Source: Aquibacillus kalidii (lineage in GTDB: Bacteria; Bacillota; Bacilli; Bacillales; Amphibacillaceae). From it: a DNA stretch of 64,000 bases. A program made the translations under genes and the position numbers. The first letter of the stretch is position 1; each line of letters opens with the position of its first letter. This document shows, in pieces, positions 8,215 through 17,502 of the stretch. The stretch is taken from assembly GCF_014280935.1 (NCBI RefSeq), contig NZ_JACLZI010000062.1, forward strand, positions 62,001-126,000, in the 5' to 3' direction. Below the pieces are notes generated by a model. That model saw only the letters and a list, made by a program, of their open reading frames with translations, searched no databases and was not told where the DNA came from.

Positions 8215-8323
8215 TTATTTGGAGTTCTTCTTCATAATCTTAAATATTAGCATTCCTATTGCAACAAACGCTCCTATAATTATCAATAGAAGTATTAAGC
8301 CAGGTATTCCAACAACTTACCAT
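8215..8323 (-). pseudogene. small one-span membrane peptide, one-base frameshift
   Basis: TAGGAGG is followed by ATG GTA, then the frame breaks. In the next frame lies VGIPGLILLLIIIGAFVAIG, then MLIFKIMKKNSK and TAA. Removing one A from GTAAGTT restores a 35-residue one-span peptide, MVVVGIPGLI onwards. The excellent ribosome site and intact helix argue that the peptide was real. A sequencing error is equally possible. Confidence 0.45.
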
Positions 8324-8527
8324 ATTAATCCTCCTACCAATCCTTCATTTTTAATGATTTTAGATATCACTAAGTTTCTTCGTTCACTACCTCTGTTTAA
8401 ATATAGATTTTTAACTTCTCATCACGATACCTTGCAAATGGACCGTGTTTATTGTTAATCCAAGCTGATATCAATTAAGTCAAATCATAATTTCGAGCTC
8501 ACTTTTAAGCTAAGTTGTTCTTATGAT

Positions 8528-8630
8528 TAAATTTTGCATAAAACTCCAAATGCACCATTTTTATTTCAAAACAAATGAAAAGGAACACTAATTGAGGTTC
8601 CTCTTGTTTATCTCTGGCATCCGTCTAGTT
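8528..8630 (-). repeat. composite intergenic repeat, copy 4
   Basis: On the minus strand: TAGACGGATGCC (8616-8627), AACAAG, hairpin AGGAAC-N10-GTTCCT (8581-8602), TTTGAAA, then the box TTTGGAGTTTTATGCAAAAT (8530-8549). The -10 is degraded in this copy. It lies about 200 bases upstream of the frameshifted peptide gene. Confidence 0.6.
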
Positions 8631-8636
8631 CAAGAA

Positions 8637-9128
8637 CTATTTCTCCCTAATTAGATTTCCATTTTTATCATAATACTTGTAATTTCGATATTCATAGCTA
8701 TGTTTATTTATTTGTGGCAGATCAACCCAAGTTATAGATGCTTGATATGGAGTAAAACTTTGATCTAATGTTTCCCCATTTATATCTACTTGCATTCTCG
8801 CAATCTCATTTTCATGATTCGTCACAAACATTATTTTCTTAGAACTTTCCATTAAATCTCCTAATGAAGGCAGAAACATACTAAACGCTTCATCCTTTCT
8901 AGATTCAATATGCTTCCAGACGTAGTTTCCTTTCTTATTTTGTTGAAACTCTATATAAGATGGACTATTGTTTGATAGAAAGCCCACTATTCTAACTTTA
9001 TCGAAATCATCAATTTGAGTAACCTTAATTTGCTTATTCTCATAACCTTCAATAGACTTAATGACTCTAACTATGGAGTCCTTATCATTTCCATATAGCT
9101 TTTTTGAATGATAAAAATAGAAAGACAC
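8637..9128 (-). CDS. hypothetical membrane-anchored protein
   Basis: From GTG the product has 163 residues: the end of a hydrophobic helix, then a beta-rich extracytoplasmic domain ending YEYRNYKYYDKNGNLIREK. The helix clearly begins upstream: codons back to 9164 read IGIIIAALLFVFV, and AAGGGG (9174-9179) lies nine bases before an in-frame ATA at 9164. As for the gene at 2730-3347, the true start seems to be non-canonical or lost. The family is not recognised. Confidence 0.5.
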   Translation of the reverse strand: MSFYFYHSKKLYGNDKDSIVRVIKSIEGYENKQIKVTQIDDFDKVRIVGFLSNNSPSYIEFQQNKKGNYVWKHIESRKDEAFSMFLPSLGDLMESSKKIMFVTNHENEIARMQVDINGETLDQSFTPYQASITWVDLPQINKHSYEYRNYKYYDKNGNLIREK

Positions 9129-9271
9129 AAAGACAAATAACAGTGCTGCTATAATTATTCCTATTTTCTTCTTCCCCTTACACTATTAACCCTCACTCTT
9201 ATTGCACAATCCTACCCAATAGTAAAATAAAGATTGCTGCTTATTCAGCATACGTTCCCTTTAGCTTAAGA

Positions 9272-9616
9272 TTATTTCTTCGTATCTCTCAAAAATTCAA
9301 TAGCCTCTTCTACTTCATAAGTTTTTAATTTTATTTTTTTCATTTCACCACCGCCAGTTTCAAAAATAAATACTGCTGGAGTGTTTTCAATTTCATAATT
9401 AGGATACTTTTCTTTAGCTCGTGCCAAACTTGTTATATATTCCACCTCAACAACAGAATATTCTTTATTAGCAAACTCACCAAACGTACCACTTATATTG
9501 TTTTCCCCTTCAACAACAAGAACATAGTAATTCGTTTCTTGATTATTGCTAGTCGAACAGCCTAAAATAGATAAAACCAATATCATATTTAACAAACCTA
9601 ACGTGATTTTCTTCAT
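9272..9616 (-). CDS. small lipoprotein
   Basis: The 114-residue product starts MKKITLGLLNMILVLSILGC with the lipobox SILGC. A compact alpha/beta domain follows with YNYVLVV-like and NTPAVFIFETGGGEMKKIKL segments and ends VEEAIEFLRDTKK. The NTPAxFIF plus EAIxFL pattern suggests a thioredoxin-like fold without a CxxC pair; this is inference. GGAGGGAGG before 9616 selects that ATG over the one at 9631. A degenerate CTAAAGGG 3' motif follows the stop. Confidence 0.6.
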   Translation of the reverse strand: MKKITLGLLNMILVLSILGCSTSNNQETNYYVLVVEGENNISGTFGEFANKEYSVVEVEYITSLARAKEKYPNYEIENTPAVFIFETGGGEMKKIKLKTYEVEEAIEFLRDTKK

Positions 9617-9699
9617 GTTTCCTCCCTCCACATTACTACTATGTTAATCGGACAAGTGTGCAATTCCTTCTTTATAGAAACACTTCCGTTTATGAAAGA

Positions 9700-9792
9700 T
9701 TACTGAATCTTAAAGTCATATCCTATATAATTAAATACTTTTTTGAATCCTATATTCTCTGCAACCGCAATCGATTGCTTGTTAGACTCCAT
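9700..9792 (-). pseudogene. GNAT acetyltransferase, C-terminal remnant
   Basis: Thirty codons encode MESNKQSIAVAENIGFKKVF and NYIGYDFKIQ before TAA. This is the classic GNAT tail (N..S..iAeklGFk.v), preceded only by RFG. The acetyl-CoA-binding core and N-terminus are absent, so it is a dead fragment. Confidence 0.55.
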
Positions 9793-9908
9793 ACCGAATC
9801 TCACCGATAGATTACTCTAATTTACATCCTCCCTTTTCACTAAATATGCCCCTTTGATAAACTCCCCTTTAATTTAAAGTGTCTATCTTCACGTTGCTCT
9901 TTTTATAA

Positions 9909-10187
9909 TCACATTTCTTTTTTATTTTTAATAAACGGGCTAATACCTGTTCCAATCGCTGTACCAATAAGAGCTGAAGCGGAATAGAACCCAATCGCCA
10001 TTCCTTCCCAACGACCGATTCCAAAAATACTATATATTAAAATTCCAACAAATATAACAAAAAAAGTAGCAGATACCATATACAACACCATTCGTTTTAT
10101 AAACCTTGCCAATAAGCAAATGACTAAGGCAGCAACAATACAAACTAAAATAATCGGCAACCACCCTTCCAAATAAAGAGCATCCAA
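9909..10187 (-). CDS. YesK-like membrane protein
   Basis: The product has about 92 residues from TTG (MDALYLEGWLPIILVCIVAA), with AGGAGG eight bases upstream. It has three hydrophobic helices, and GIGRWEGMAIGFYSASALIG resembles the WxGxxxGxxxxxxLxG core of YesK-family proteins. Function is unknown. Composite repeat copy 5 lies about 190 bases upstream. A GTG at 10196 overlaps the ribosome site. Confidence 0.55.
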   Translation of the reverse strand: MDALYLEGWLPIILVCIVAALVICLLARFIKRMVLYMVSATFFVIFVGILIYSIFGIGRWEGMAIGFYSASALIGTAIGTGISPFIKNKKEM

Positions 10188-10380
10188 GACAAACACCTCC
10201 TAACTTAAGTATGTCTTTAAACAAATTCACTCTGATTTTATTCCTTGATCCAACCGTTATAGATCTTCCTTTTATAGGTATAATTCCTTTATTCTTAAAA
10301 ACAAAATACTACCCATTGTTGAATAAGTTTTACTGAGAATGAATATAGTAAGTCGTACCTAAAATTTTCTATATCAATAC

Positions 10381-10401
10381 CAATTTTAACATAAAATTCC
10401 A
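10381..10401 (-). repeat. promoter box of composite repeat, copy 5
   Basis: On the minus strand the box is TGGAATTTTATGTTAAAATTG, nearly the consensus. The usual hairpin upstream is not well preserved. It points at the YesK-like gene. Confidence 0.5.
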
Positions 10402-10500
10402 GTAAACCACTGTATAAAATAGTAGTTCACCATTAATTAATCACTGAAATGAATGGCAATGATTCCTATCAAGCATGCACTTTTTAGACTTTTCAATAAT

Positions 10501-10537
10501 AAAAAAGGTGTTTATCAATTAGTTAACACCTTTTTTT
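10501..10537 (-). terminator. rho-independent terminator
   Basis: Arms AAAAAAGGTGTT and AACACCTTTTTT enclose a 12-base loop, with runs of A and T on the two sides. It lies downstream of the phosphatase pseudogene. Confidence 0.75.
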
Positions 10538-10591
10538 GCGATTAAAGTTAATTAAACTAAAAGCTTCAAGTGATTTTTTTCACAAATGTAA

Positions 10592-11124
10592 TTATAAACT
10601 TATTAGCTCACTATCTATTTCTACAATGGAAGTATTCTCCGTTTTGAATTTTGTCATTTCTTCAAACGAAGTATTGGTTAAATAGCATTGAATACACATA
10701 ATGACAGCACTATGTGTAACAATTCCAACATTCTCATCATTCCTATTTACTATTCCTCTAATAGTAGTTAAAACACGCTCCAGCATATCTTGGTATGATT
10801 CTCCGTTGTGCGGTTTAGTATGTCTTCGATTATTAAACCAATTATCATATTCGGAAGGAAATAATGATTGTACTTCATTCCATGTTAAGCCTTCCCACTG
10901 ACCTAGATTTATTTCTTCTAACTTAAAATTTCTGCTGTTTTGATTGCCCTGTTTTGCTGACTTGAATATATTTTTGAGATTTCATAATTGGACTCTATTA
11001 TTTTTTCACTTAACTGTTCTGCTTGTATAACACCATTAGAATTAAGTTCAATGTCTTTACTCCCCTGGATTTTGCCTTTTAAATTCCAATCTGTTTGTCC
11101 ATGTCTAATCAAATACAGCTTCAT
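10592..11124 (-). pseudogene. histidine phosphatase (phosphoglycerate mutase family), frameshifted
   Basis: The first part (10918-11124) begins MKLYLIRHGQTDWNLKGKIQ with the RHGxT catalytic motif and runs to IKTAEILS before a stop. The second part, in another frame, continues KLEEINLGQWEGLTWNEVQS with the conserved E-x-x-x-G-x-W-E-G, then NVGIVTHSAVI with the second histidine, and ends SIVEIDSELISL. About ten codons between the parts are missing together with a frame change, so this is a small deletion rather than a simple base error. The original product would have been about 190 residues. Confidence 0.8.
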
Positions 11125-11293
11125 TGTTATCCTTCTTAAGGAATCCCGTTACCATGAATGACTTGATGATTAAAGGGAATGTAATACAAAATATGGAAAC
11201 ATATGATACAATTAGGTAATCAAGTTTTACAATATAGACAATGTTTCTTATTCAACGAACAAGTTATGCTAACGAAAAGAAAGGGGGATAATT

Positions 11294-11491
11294 GTGATTT
11301 CACTAAAATTGAAAACATCAATTAGCATTATCCTTAGTCTCAGTATGTCTGCATATGTAATGATAATTCCTAATCCAAATTACTTTGTTATTGGTTTTTC
11401 TTGTTTAATTGCGGCAATTTTGGCTGGTTGGTCAATTGCAGATGTTATTAAAAATAATACTCAATCAAACGATAGCATCAGCGCAGAATAA
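11294..11491 (+). CDS. small two-span membrane protein
   Basis: The 65-residue product starts at GTG after GAAAGGGGG. Two hydrophobic segments (about 8-26 and 30-52) are followed by a polar tail. It is the first plus-strand gene of the window. The family is not recognised. The 339 bases between it and the next gene contain only a weak hairpin at 11566-11598. Confidence 0.5.
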   Translation: MISLKLKTSISIILSLSMSAYVMIIPNPNYFVIGFSCLIAAILAGWSIADVIKNNTQSNDSISAE

Positions 11492-11830
11492 GCTAATTAA
11501 AATTAAATGGTACTTTCTACTTTATACAATTAGAATTCCGATTTTTGGACCTAATATCAACATTAAACCTTTTTCAAGAGCCTATTATTAAAAAGGTTAA
11601 TAGTAAACACCTCCTGTTGTATACACGAATTAATACTAATAAAAGTTCCCACGCATTACTTATCTGATTAACAAAGTACAATGATAAAAGGAACGTCCCA
11701 GCAGTCTTTTTTGTTGTTACAATAGATAACACCGTAAAGTTAAAGTGTCCTATTACATGAAAGCCATCTACTTTTGTATTATTATTTCCAATCAAATCAA
11801 TAAATAATTTAGAGAAAGTGGGGTTATGTT

Positions 11831-12004
11831 TTGAATAAAAGTTTATTTTATTTGATGTTATTGATAGTTGCAGGTTCATTTATTCTTAATATTTTCGTAG
11901 ATAGTGAATCTACTTCAACCACAATCAATATTATTGGGTTGATTGTTATGGTTGTTGTGGTGATTTATTCAAGGATTATGTTTAGTCGTGATTCTAAAAA
12001 GTAA
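11831..12004 (+). CDS. small two-span membrane peptide
   Basis: The 57-residue product from TTG reads MNKSLFYLMLLIVAGSFILN, then a polar loop, then a second helix IIGLIVMVVVVIYSRI and the tail FSRDSKK. GTGGGG lies about nine bases upstream. The pattern resembles the neighbouring 65-residue protein. The family is not recognised. Confidence 0.5.
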   Translation: MNKSLFYLMLLIVAGSFILNIFVDSESTSTTINIIGLIVMVVVVIYSRIMFSRDSKK

Positions 12005-12127
12005 TCCTCTCGTTGATGTTTTGGAAAAGTTCAGAGGATCTCATTTAGGAGTTAAAAAAGAGAGTTGTAGGCACATAGTTATAGCGGTATAATAATATTT
12101 TATCAAATGAAAATAAGGGGCGGCTCT

Positions 12128-12295
12128 ATGGATACTAAAGGCATTGATACTTCTATAACATACGAATACAGCGAATATCCAGACGTAAAAGCGGGGCGTT
12201 GTGATAATTGTGGACATACCCTATTCAAATCATCAGTCGGTAAAGGTAATTTTCTAAGAGAATGTAGAAACTGTGGCATGAAAAAGAATATATAA
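12128..12295 (+). CDS. small zinc-ribbon protein
   Basis: The 55-residue product starts MDTKGIDTSITYEYSEYPDV and holds two cysteine knuckles, CDNC and CRNC, 18 residues apart, as in treble-clef zinc ribbons. AAGGGGCGG precedes the ATG at 12128. It is cytoplasmic; the role is unknown, perhaps nucleic-acid or protein binding. A terminator follows directly. Confidence 0.6.
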   Translation: MDTKGIDTSITYEYSEYPDVKAGRCDNCGHTLFKSSVGKGNFLRECRNCGMKKNI

Positions 12296-12351
12296 TGCTT
12301 CCTTTATAAACTAGATTTTTTTGTAAACTATCCACTATCATTAAGTAAGAC

Positions 12352-12377
12352 AGCCGAAGCAACCATTTGCTTCGGCT
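12352..12377 (+). terminator. terminator-like hairpin
   Basis: A perfect 11-base stem, AGCCGAAGCAA and TTGCTTCGGCT, has a four-base loop, 57 bases after the zinc-ribbon gene. The T-run is weak. A second A/T-rich hairpin lies near 12421-12452. The rest of 12380-12848 holds no convincing gene. A ribosome site near 12541 is followed by TTG and a frame that closes after four codons, with MTKN-LTINNSSIYPSVTARL readable only after a frameshift. Confidence 0.6.
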
Positions 12378-12848
12378 ATTCGGCAGCATTTACGAAATTA
12401 TTTTAAAAAATACTAAAAAACAAGAAGGAGCGATTTTGCTTCTTTTTTTTGTTCCTAATTTCACTATCCACTAATACCAGTTTAAGGATCATACTGTATT
12501 AATACTAGTGCAATTGATTGTACAAAAGTACCGGATCAGGAAAGGAGATCATATTGACAAAGAATTGACTATTAACAATAGTAGTATCTATCCTTCTGTG
12601 ACCGCTAGATTGGATGATACAATTTTTGCTTGATAAAATGATACACTTTTTCCAGTTAAGGACTTCCCTATTTTATGGAAGAATGTGTATGATGGGTTAA
12701 GGATGATGCAACCACTATTTGTCTTTTCATCATCAATACTCACGAAACCGTATATATATACTAATAAATATGCATGTTAACGTATTAGTGCTTGTTGCAC
12801 TAACTGGCAGTAATGTTTAATAAGAAAAATTTAATAGGGGTGAAATAA

Positions 12849-13034
12849 TTGGATTTTCTAATATTCGCAACACCTATAGCAGCAATTATTTTATTTGTTA
12901 ATTGTGTCTCATTAGCCAAAAAAATAAAAAAGGGCGATGAAAATACTACTAAAGAAACAGGTTGGGGTGCAATTTCGTTTGGGGTTATAATATTTGCATT
13001 AGTTTGGAGTATCTTAATAGTCTCCAATTTGTAG
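12849..13034 (+). CDS. small two-span membrane protein
   Basis: The 61-residue product starts at TTG after ATAGGGGTGA (MDFLIFATPIAAIILFVNCV). Two helices flank a charged loop containing KKIKKGDENTTKETG. A TTCAATTAACGGGTGC motif and a strong hairpin follow the stop. The family is not recognised. Confidence 0.5.
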   Translation: MDFLIFATPIAAIILFVNCVSLAKKIKKGDENTTKETGWGAISFGVIIFALVWSILIVSNL

Positions 13035-13082
13035 TGTTGTTCAATTAACGGGTGCTTATGTTCAATATCTCCAATATCTAGA

Positions 13083-13141
13083 AGAGCCAAAATATACATT
13101 GTTTTATGCATTAAACTGTATATTTTGGCTCTTTGTTTTTT
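13083..13141 (+). terminator. rho-independent terminator, also a repeated stem-loop
   Basis: Arms AGAGCCAAAATATAC and GTATATTTTGGCTCT form a 15-base stem followed by TTGTTTTTTTT. The same AGAGCCAAAATA core forms the hairpin at 16376-16428, and half of it recurs near 13483-13506. From 13142 to 13579 I see no gene. Confidence 0.8.
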
Positions 13142-13579
13142 TACCTTCATTAAAAAATCAGGGCACTGCTTAACAGATGTCTTGTTATAAGTGGCTGCAA
13201 TTCACTATAAAATAGGGATGTTAATTTCCAGTAAAGTGTGTCAGTTATTCTAGCAGATTAAGGGTGAAATACATCAAAACCCCCGGTTAACGGGAACAAA
13301 TTCTCTCCCTTAACATCGTCCTTCCTTCTACTTCCCCTTGTTTAGTTCACTCTACATTCATTAGATTACAATTTAACAATTCTTTCATTAGCAAAGGAGT
13401 ATTAAATCACACTCGCTCATTGTCATGATTTTATACGGTAAGGTGAATAACAAAGAACACAAATATATACTTGTTTGAATAAAATAATGTATACTTGGCT
13501 CTTATTAGATAATAGAGTTATTGAACTAACGCATCCTTTAGTTTAATAAACCACTAGGATTAATTATCGCAAAATTAAA

Positions 13580-13843
13580 TTAATCTATAATTTCCCCACT
13601 TAAAAACTTTGTGTCACAATAAGGACAACGGTATATATCATCTAAATCTGTGTCAATGTCAAATCGTAATGGAAGTCTATTCTTACATATTGGGCATTTC
13701 CATAAGAGAAAATACATGATGAAAAAGACTACCATTAATAAAATACCAAGGATAGTTATCCATCTAACCCCAAAAAAACTATTGATGATATTAAGAGGAA
13801 TGGCGATAAATACACACAGTAATGATACTTTCCTATATTGCAT
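13580..13843 (-). CDS. membrane protein with C-terminal zinc ribbon
   Basis: The 87-residue product has two hydrophobic helices (about 6-24 and 28-48), then WKCPICKNRLPLRF and IYRCPYCDTKFLSGEIID. The two CPxC knuckles 22 residues apart form a rubredoxin-like zinc ribbon on the cytoplasmic side. Function is unknown. The stop is followed by a TTAAACTAAAGGATGCG motif of the dispersed 3' repeat type. Confidence 0.6.
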   Translation of the reverse strand: MQYRKVSLLCVFIAIPLNIINSFFGVRWITILGILLMVVFFIMYFLLWKCPICKNRLPLRFDIDTDLDDIYRCPYCDTKFLSGEIID

Positions 13844-14050
13844 TATGTCTCTAACCTTTCGTACCTTTTGTGAAATAATTATCCCCCCTGAATTAATTAG
13901 GTAAATTATATCTCATTTTAAATAACTACTAATATATGGAATTTGAAAATTACCGTTCCTTTACACCATAGAATCCTTTTTTCATTAGCAACTTTCCCTA
14001 TTCTACATTATCACCCAGTTAGTTCATAGTTCAATAATGATTGTTTATCC

Positions 14051-14653
14051 TTAAGAATTCAAATCAGCTATTTTCTTAAATACTAAGGAATATGTTGCCT
14101 CAATATGCTCCTTTGTCTTTTCATCATTATATAATCCAAACCCTACTCTATCTGCTCTCTCCGAATTTTTTGGTTTATACACTCCTTGTATATAGGCTAA
14201 TCCAGGTTGCCAATCCCATGAATCGCTATACTCAATATCTTCCACAGATGTAAATGGGATAAGACTTTTAGTAGCAATGAAAAAATATGGAATAGTAGAT
14301 TTCAAGTAAATAGTTGCATATTGACTCTCTGAAGCCTCAGGAAATTTTTCTTTCATAATAAAGACTGCATCATAAGAATCAACTTGCTCTTTAGACAATT
14401 CATCAAAAGATATTTCATTAAACTCAACCTGTTCTTCTCTAACTTTTGGTGATTCTCCAATCACAGCAATTTTTAATGATTTACCGTTATATAAATTAAA
14501 TTCTGTATTCGAAGAACTATTTAAAGATATTGAACCTTTATTTTCTTCAGAATTATCTTCATTTAGCTCTTTGGTTATCTCACTGTTATCCTTATTTTCG
14601 CAACCTACTACCGAAAAAAGAATTAAGATAAGAAAAATAAATAGCTTTTTCAA
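14051..14653 (-). CDS. hypothetical lipoprotein
   Basis: The 200-residue product starts at TTG (MKKLFIFLILILFSVVGC), with AGGAGG upstream and lipobox SVVGC. A charged linker of about 30 residues leads to an alpha/beta domain with LKIAVIGESPKVREEQVEF, DAVFIMKEKFPEASESQYA, TIPYFFIATKS and SDSWDWQPGLAYIQGVYK. I do not recognise the family. It is expected on the outer membrane face. The frame runs 15 codons further upstream without a ribosome site. Confidence 0.6.
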   Translation of the reverse strand: MKKLFIFLILILFSVVGCENKDNSEITKELNEDNSEENKGSISLNSSSNTEFNLYNGKSLKIAVIGESPKVREEQVEFNEISFDELSKEQVDSYDAVFIMKEKFPEASESQYATIYLKSTIPYFFIATKSLIPFTSVEDIEYSDSWDWQPGLAYIQGVYKPKNSERADRVGFGLYNDEKTKEHIEATYSLVFKKIADLNS

Positions 14654-14805
14654 AATACAACCTCCTAGTAACCTTAATTTTAACGCACGCAAATCCAATA
14701 ATGCATATTCAACATTACTGCTCTTTACTTTAATAAGAGAGGCGAATACCTTGATCAGTACTCGCAGCCGTTAGCTTAAAACTGAGAAATTAACCAAAAC
14801 AACAA

Positions 14806-15002
14806 TCACACAATAAATACAAAAATCAATAAACTGATTGCAAATAAAGTAAAAGCAATCTGTATGAGTATGTACATTGTAAATTCAAAGGTTGAAAGTT
14901 TATGTTGTTTTTTCGTTTTTTTAAATGCCTTAAAAAGAAAGCGGAACTAATAACAAGAACTACAATAGCAATTGTTCGTAAGACTTCTGCAAAAATGGTC
15001 AA
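14806..15002 (-). pseudogene. small two-span membrane protein, frameshifted
   Basis: From TTG one frame reads MTIFAEVLRTIAIVVLVISS, AFFLRHLKKRKNN. From there a second frame gives KTKKQHKLSTFEFTMYILIQ and IAFTLFAISLLIFVFIV before TGA. The two join at an A-rich run into a 66-residue, two-helix protein. A TTAAGCTAACGGCTGCG motif follows the stop. Confidence 0.45.
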
Positions 15003-15058
15003 GCTTATTAGCTACTCCTTCCCCTACTTGAAGTGCATTCCCTAACTATTGTTAGTTA

Positions 15059-15469
15059 TTATCCTTTACTTACATATGTTCCACCCACAAAATCGTGAAT
15101 TGCTCTTTTGTCTTCACGAAATATGACCATAAAAACACTAACTACTATGGATAATCCAAACGTGACAATACCAATAAGGTGAAAACCTACAAGTTCTCTC
15201 ATTATGGTATTGGATAATTTTACATTACCGCCATCTATTCGTTTTAATTTGATATTACAAATTCTTTTACCAATGATATATCCAGACCATAATACGGGGA
15301 TGACAATTAAGTATATTACATAAAATATATCCCAGCTCATTCCTTTGTTGACATCCATACTGTATTCACCTGTAAAGGCATAAAATAAAATCCCAAATAA
15401 TATTGAAATGATGATAACATCTAAAAAACTTGCTAATAATCTTTCGCCAAACCCAGCATATCTTTTCAA
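15059..15469 (-). CDS. RDD family membrane protein
   Basis: The 136-residue product starts at TTG (MKRYAGFGERLLASFLDVII), the classic R-x-x-A-x-x-x-D RDD opening. Three membrane segments follow, with GKRICNIKLKRIDGGNVKL between them and the C-terminal KRAIHDFVGGTYV. RDD proteins are small integral membrane proteins; some are linked to Na+/H+ transport in salt-tolerant bacilli, others have unknown roles. GGGGAG precedes the start. It is a single gene. Confidence 0.85.
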   Translation of the reverse strand: MKRYAGFGERLLASFLDVIIISILFGILFYAFTGEYSMDVNKGMSWDIFYVIYLIVIPVLWSGYIIGKRICNIKLKRIDGGNVKLSNTIMRELVGFHLIGIVTFGLSIVVSVFMVIFREDKRAIHDFVGGTYVSKG

Positions 15470-15709
15470 AAATTGTTCTCCCCTTTTTCATTTCCTTAGT
15501 CAATTGTTCAACTAGCAAACATCGTTAAAATGCGAATTATTCGTATATATCCACTTTTTCGTGATCATCTATAATGTAAGACAAACAAATCATACAAACT
15601 CTTCCATAGAAAGGGGAAGTCCTTAACTGGAAAATAGTGTTTCATTTTATCATCATCTCTTTCAAACGGTCACTATCCTGCCATTATCTACAGTATGTTC
15701 TCCACCGTA

Positions 15710-15889
15710 TTAACAAGCGTCATCTACTTTTCTTTTTTTTTCCAAAAATAGAACTATAAAAAGGATAATGAGAGCACATACTAGCAAAATACTTCCCAAT
15801 AAAATATAATCAAAAAATGATGCTAATAAGAATCCGGCCAAAATCATAATGGTAAGCAAAAATCTCCAAACCATATATTTAAAGGTCAT
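15710..15889 (-). CDS. small two-span membrane protein
   Basis: The 59-residue product reads MTFKYMVWRFLLTIMILAGF, LLASFFDYILLGSILLVCAL, IILFIVLFLEKKRKVDDAC. Two helices are followed by a basic tail. AGGGAGG lies eight bases before the ATG. Composite repeat copy 6 lies about 220 bases upstream. The family is not recognised. Confidence 0.5.
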   Translation of the reverse strand: MTFKYMVWRFLLTIMILAGFLLASFFDYILLGSILLVCALIILFIVLFLEKKRKVDDAC

Positions 15890-16110
15890 TTCTCCTACCT
15901 CCCTTTTATCTTTGTCTTCACTTCTAATCTAACAATCCTGTTGGTACTTTATATAAAACTTACATATATACCTCTCTCTACATACCACTTTGGTTTAATT
16001 TCCTCTTAAACATATAAACCAAATCTGACATTCCATTATATTTATTCCGAATCACATTTAAGGTACATATCACAGTTGAGAAAACGCACATAAGTAAAAT
16101 TGTTCACGTT

Positions 16111-16180
16111 TCAATTTTAACACAAATTTCCAGTATATCTTTATAAAATCAAATGAAAATGATCTTCGAATTGCGAATCT
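16111..16180 (-). repeat. composite intergenic repeat, copy 6
   Basis: On the minus strand a weak hairpin around 16160-16179 precedes the box TGGAAATTTGTGTTAAAATT (16113-16132). The extended -10 (TGTG, T, TAAAAT) is intact. The rest of 15890-16458 holds no gene other than the hairpin at 16376-16428. Confidence 0.55.
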
Positions 16181-16375
16181 TTTCGTAATTCAAATGGGAG
16201 TTAGAGGACGTGCTAATAAGCTCTTTCACTTGAATTCTGTCCTATAGTGAACCTTATTAAAATGAAACAGTGCAGCACTGCAAGACAGTTAACTGTTATT
16301 TTAAAGTAAAATGCAGACTCAAATAAGAGAATATCTATTTAATCATAGTCCCAATTTCAACACCAAAGAAATTAA

Positions 16376-16428
16376 CAAAGAGCCAAAATACATTTTAGTG
16401 AATTAGATAATGTATTTTTGGCTCTTTG
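16376..16428 (-). terminator. terminator of sigma/anti-sigma operon, repeated stem-loop
   Basis: Arms CAAAGAGCCAAAATACAT and ATGTATTTTTGGCTCTTTG pair nearly perfectly. It lies 30 bases beyond the anti-sigma gene and shares its core with the hairpin at 13083. Confidence 0.7.
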
Positions 16429-16458
16429 AAGCATTTGTTTTGTTGAGCTAACGCCTCT

Positions 16459-17502
16459 CTATTCGATTTCTTTATGGTCTTGACCTTCAACAATTACTTT
16501 ATACTGGTCATTACGGATTGTTCTCGTTTCTTCACTACTCTCGATATACAAATCTACTTCAGACCGAATCTCATCTGCAATGTCTGAAGCATCTGGATTT
16601 TTAGCGTTCAGTGATGTTTTTATAATGATCTGAAGTGGATAAGGATGAAATGAAAATGCAAAACCTGTAACTGGGTAATGTTTAGTTTCCATTAATGCTT
16701 CTCCAATATTACTGATTGCACCTGTTCTTTTCCATCGTTTTTCTTGCTCAAGAGCTTTGTTCTGTATTTGACGAACATCTACTGTTAATTCATCACCATA
16801 TGCACTAGCTTCTTCCCTGATTATTTCTTTAAGTTTATCTAATCGACTTTCCGATTCAGGGACAATAACGTTCATATAAACACCTTCAATATTATTAATA
16901 CGAACTTGAATCGGATACATTAACTCATATCCTTCTGCTTCTATACGTTTTGTTAAGGAAGTAGTTAATTCTTTACTATCTTGTTGACCCTTCTTAATCT
17001 CAGCTCTACTTCGTTCCGTTTGGACTTCTTTTTCTTCTTCAAGTGGAACAAGTGTTACATCAAACCCATTAAGTTCCATATTATGTAGCTGATTTTGTAT
17101 CTGATTTGACATTTCACGAACGTTACCAGACGAGCCAATGACTCCAACAAGCATTTCTTTATCTTCCATATTAAATTCTAGACCCCCGATACGCAGTCCG
17201 TTTGCAGCTATGATAGGTAGTACCTTTTCTCCCAACCTGTCTTGTTCTTTCAAACTTAATTCCTTTTCTTCTAGGAATTTACTAATATACGGAATCTTTG
17301 CAACAACATTTTCTACAGAAGGAATAAAAAAGGCACTTCCTAATAGCATCATTAAAATTGCAGCGACAGTTAATCCTCTAATTACAGATCGTTTTCTACT
17401 CTTTGGTTGTGTATTATCTAATTGACTAAGTACTTTTCTCTGATGGAGTTTTGTAAATCTTTGTTTTTTTATTTCTTCCGGGTATTCCCATTTATTTTTC
17501 AA
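16459..17502 (-). CDS. membrane-anchored anti-sigma factor, DUF4030-type
   Basis: The roughly 347-residue product has an N-terminal cytoplasmic part of about 40 residues with a basic stretch, one membrane helix (GLTVAAILMMLLGSAFFIPS) and a large outer domain. GLRIGGLEFNMEDKEMLVGV and HYPVTGFAFSFHPYPLQIII fit the DUF4030 anti-sigma family. It overlaps the end of the ECF sigma gene, so the two are translationally coupled. By analogy it holds the sigma factor at the membrane until a surface signal arrives. TTG at 17502 is preferred because GGAGGAG overlaps the ATG at 17508. Confidence 0.75.
   Translation of the reverse strand: MKNKWEYPEEIKKQRFTKLHQRKVLSQLDNTQPKSRKRSVIRGLTVAAILMMLLGSAFFIPSVENVVAKIPYISKFLEEKELSLKEQDRLGEKVLPIIAANGLRIGGLEFNMEDKEMLVGVIGSSGNVREMSNQIQNQLHNMELNGFDVTLVPLEEEKEVQTERSRAEIKKGQQDSKELTTSLTKRIEAEGYELMYPIQVRINNIEGVYMNVIVPESESRLDKLKEIIREEASAYGDELTVDVRQIQNKALEQEKRWKRTGAISNIGEALMETKHYPVTGFAFSFHPYPLQIIIKTSLNAKNPDASDIADEIRSEVDLYIESSEETRTIRNDQYKVIVEGQDHKEIE

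Noticed and set aside
11574-11879. Minus-strand 101-codon frame
   Set aside because: It is antisense to the 57-residue plus-strand peptide gene, has no ribosome site and has no protein-like pattern.
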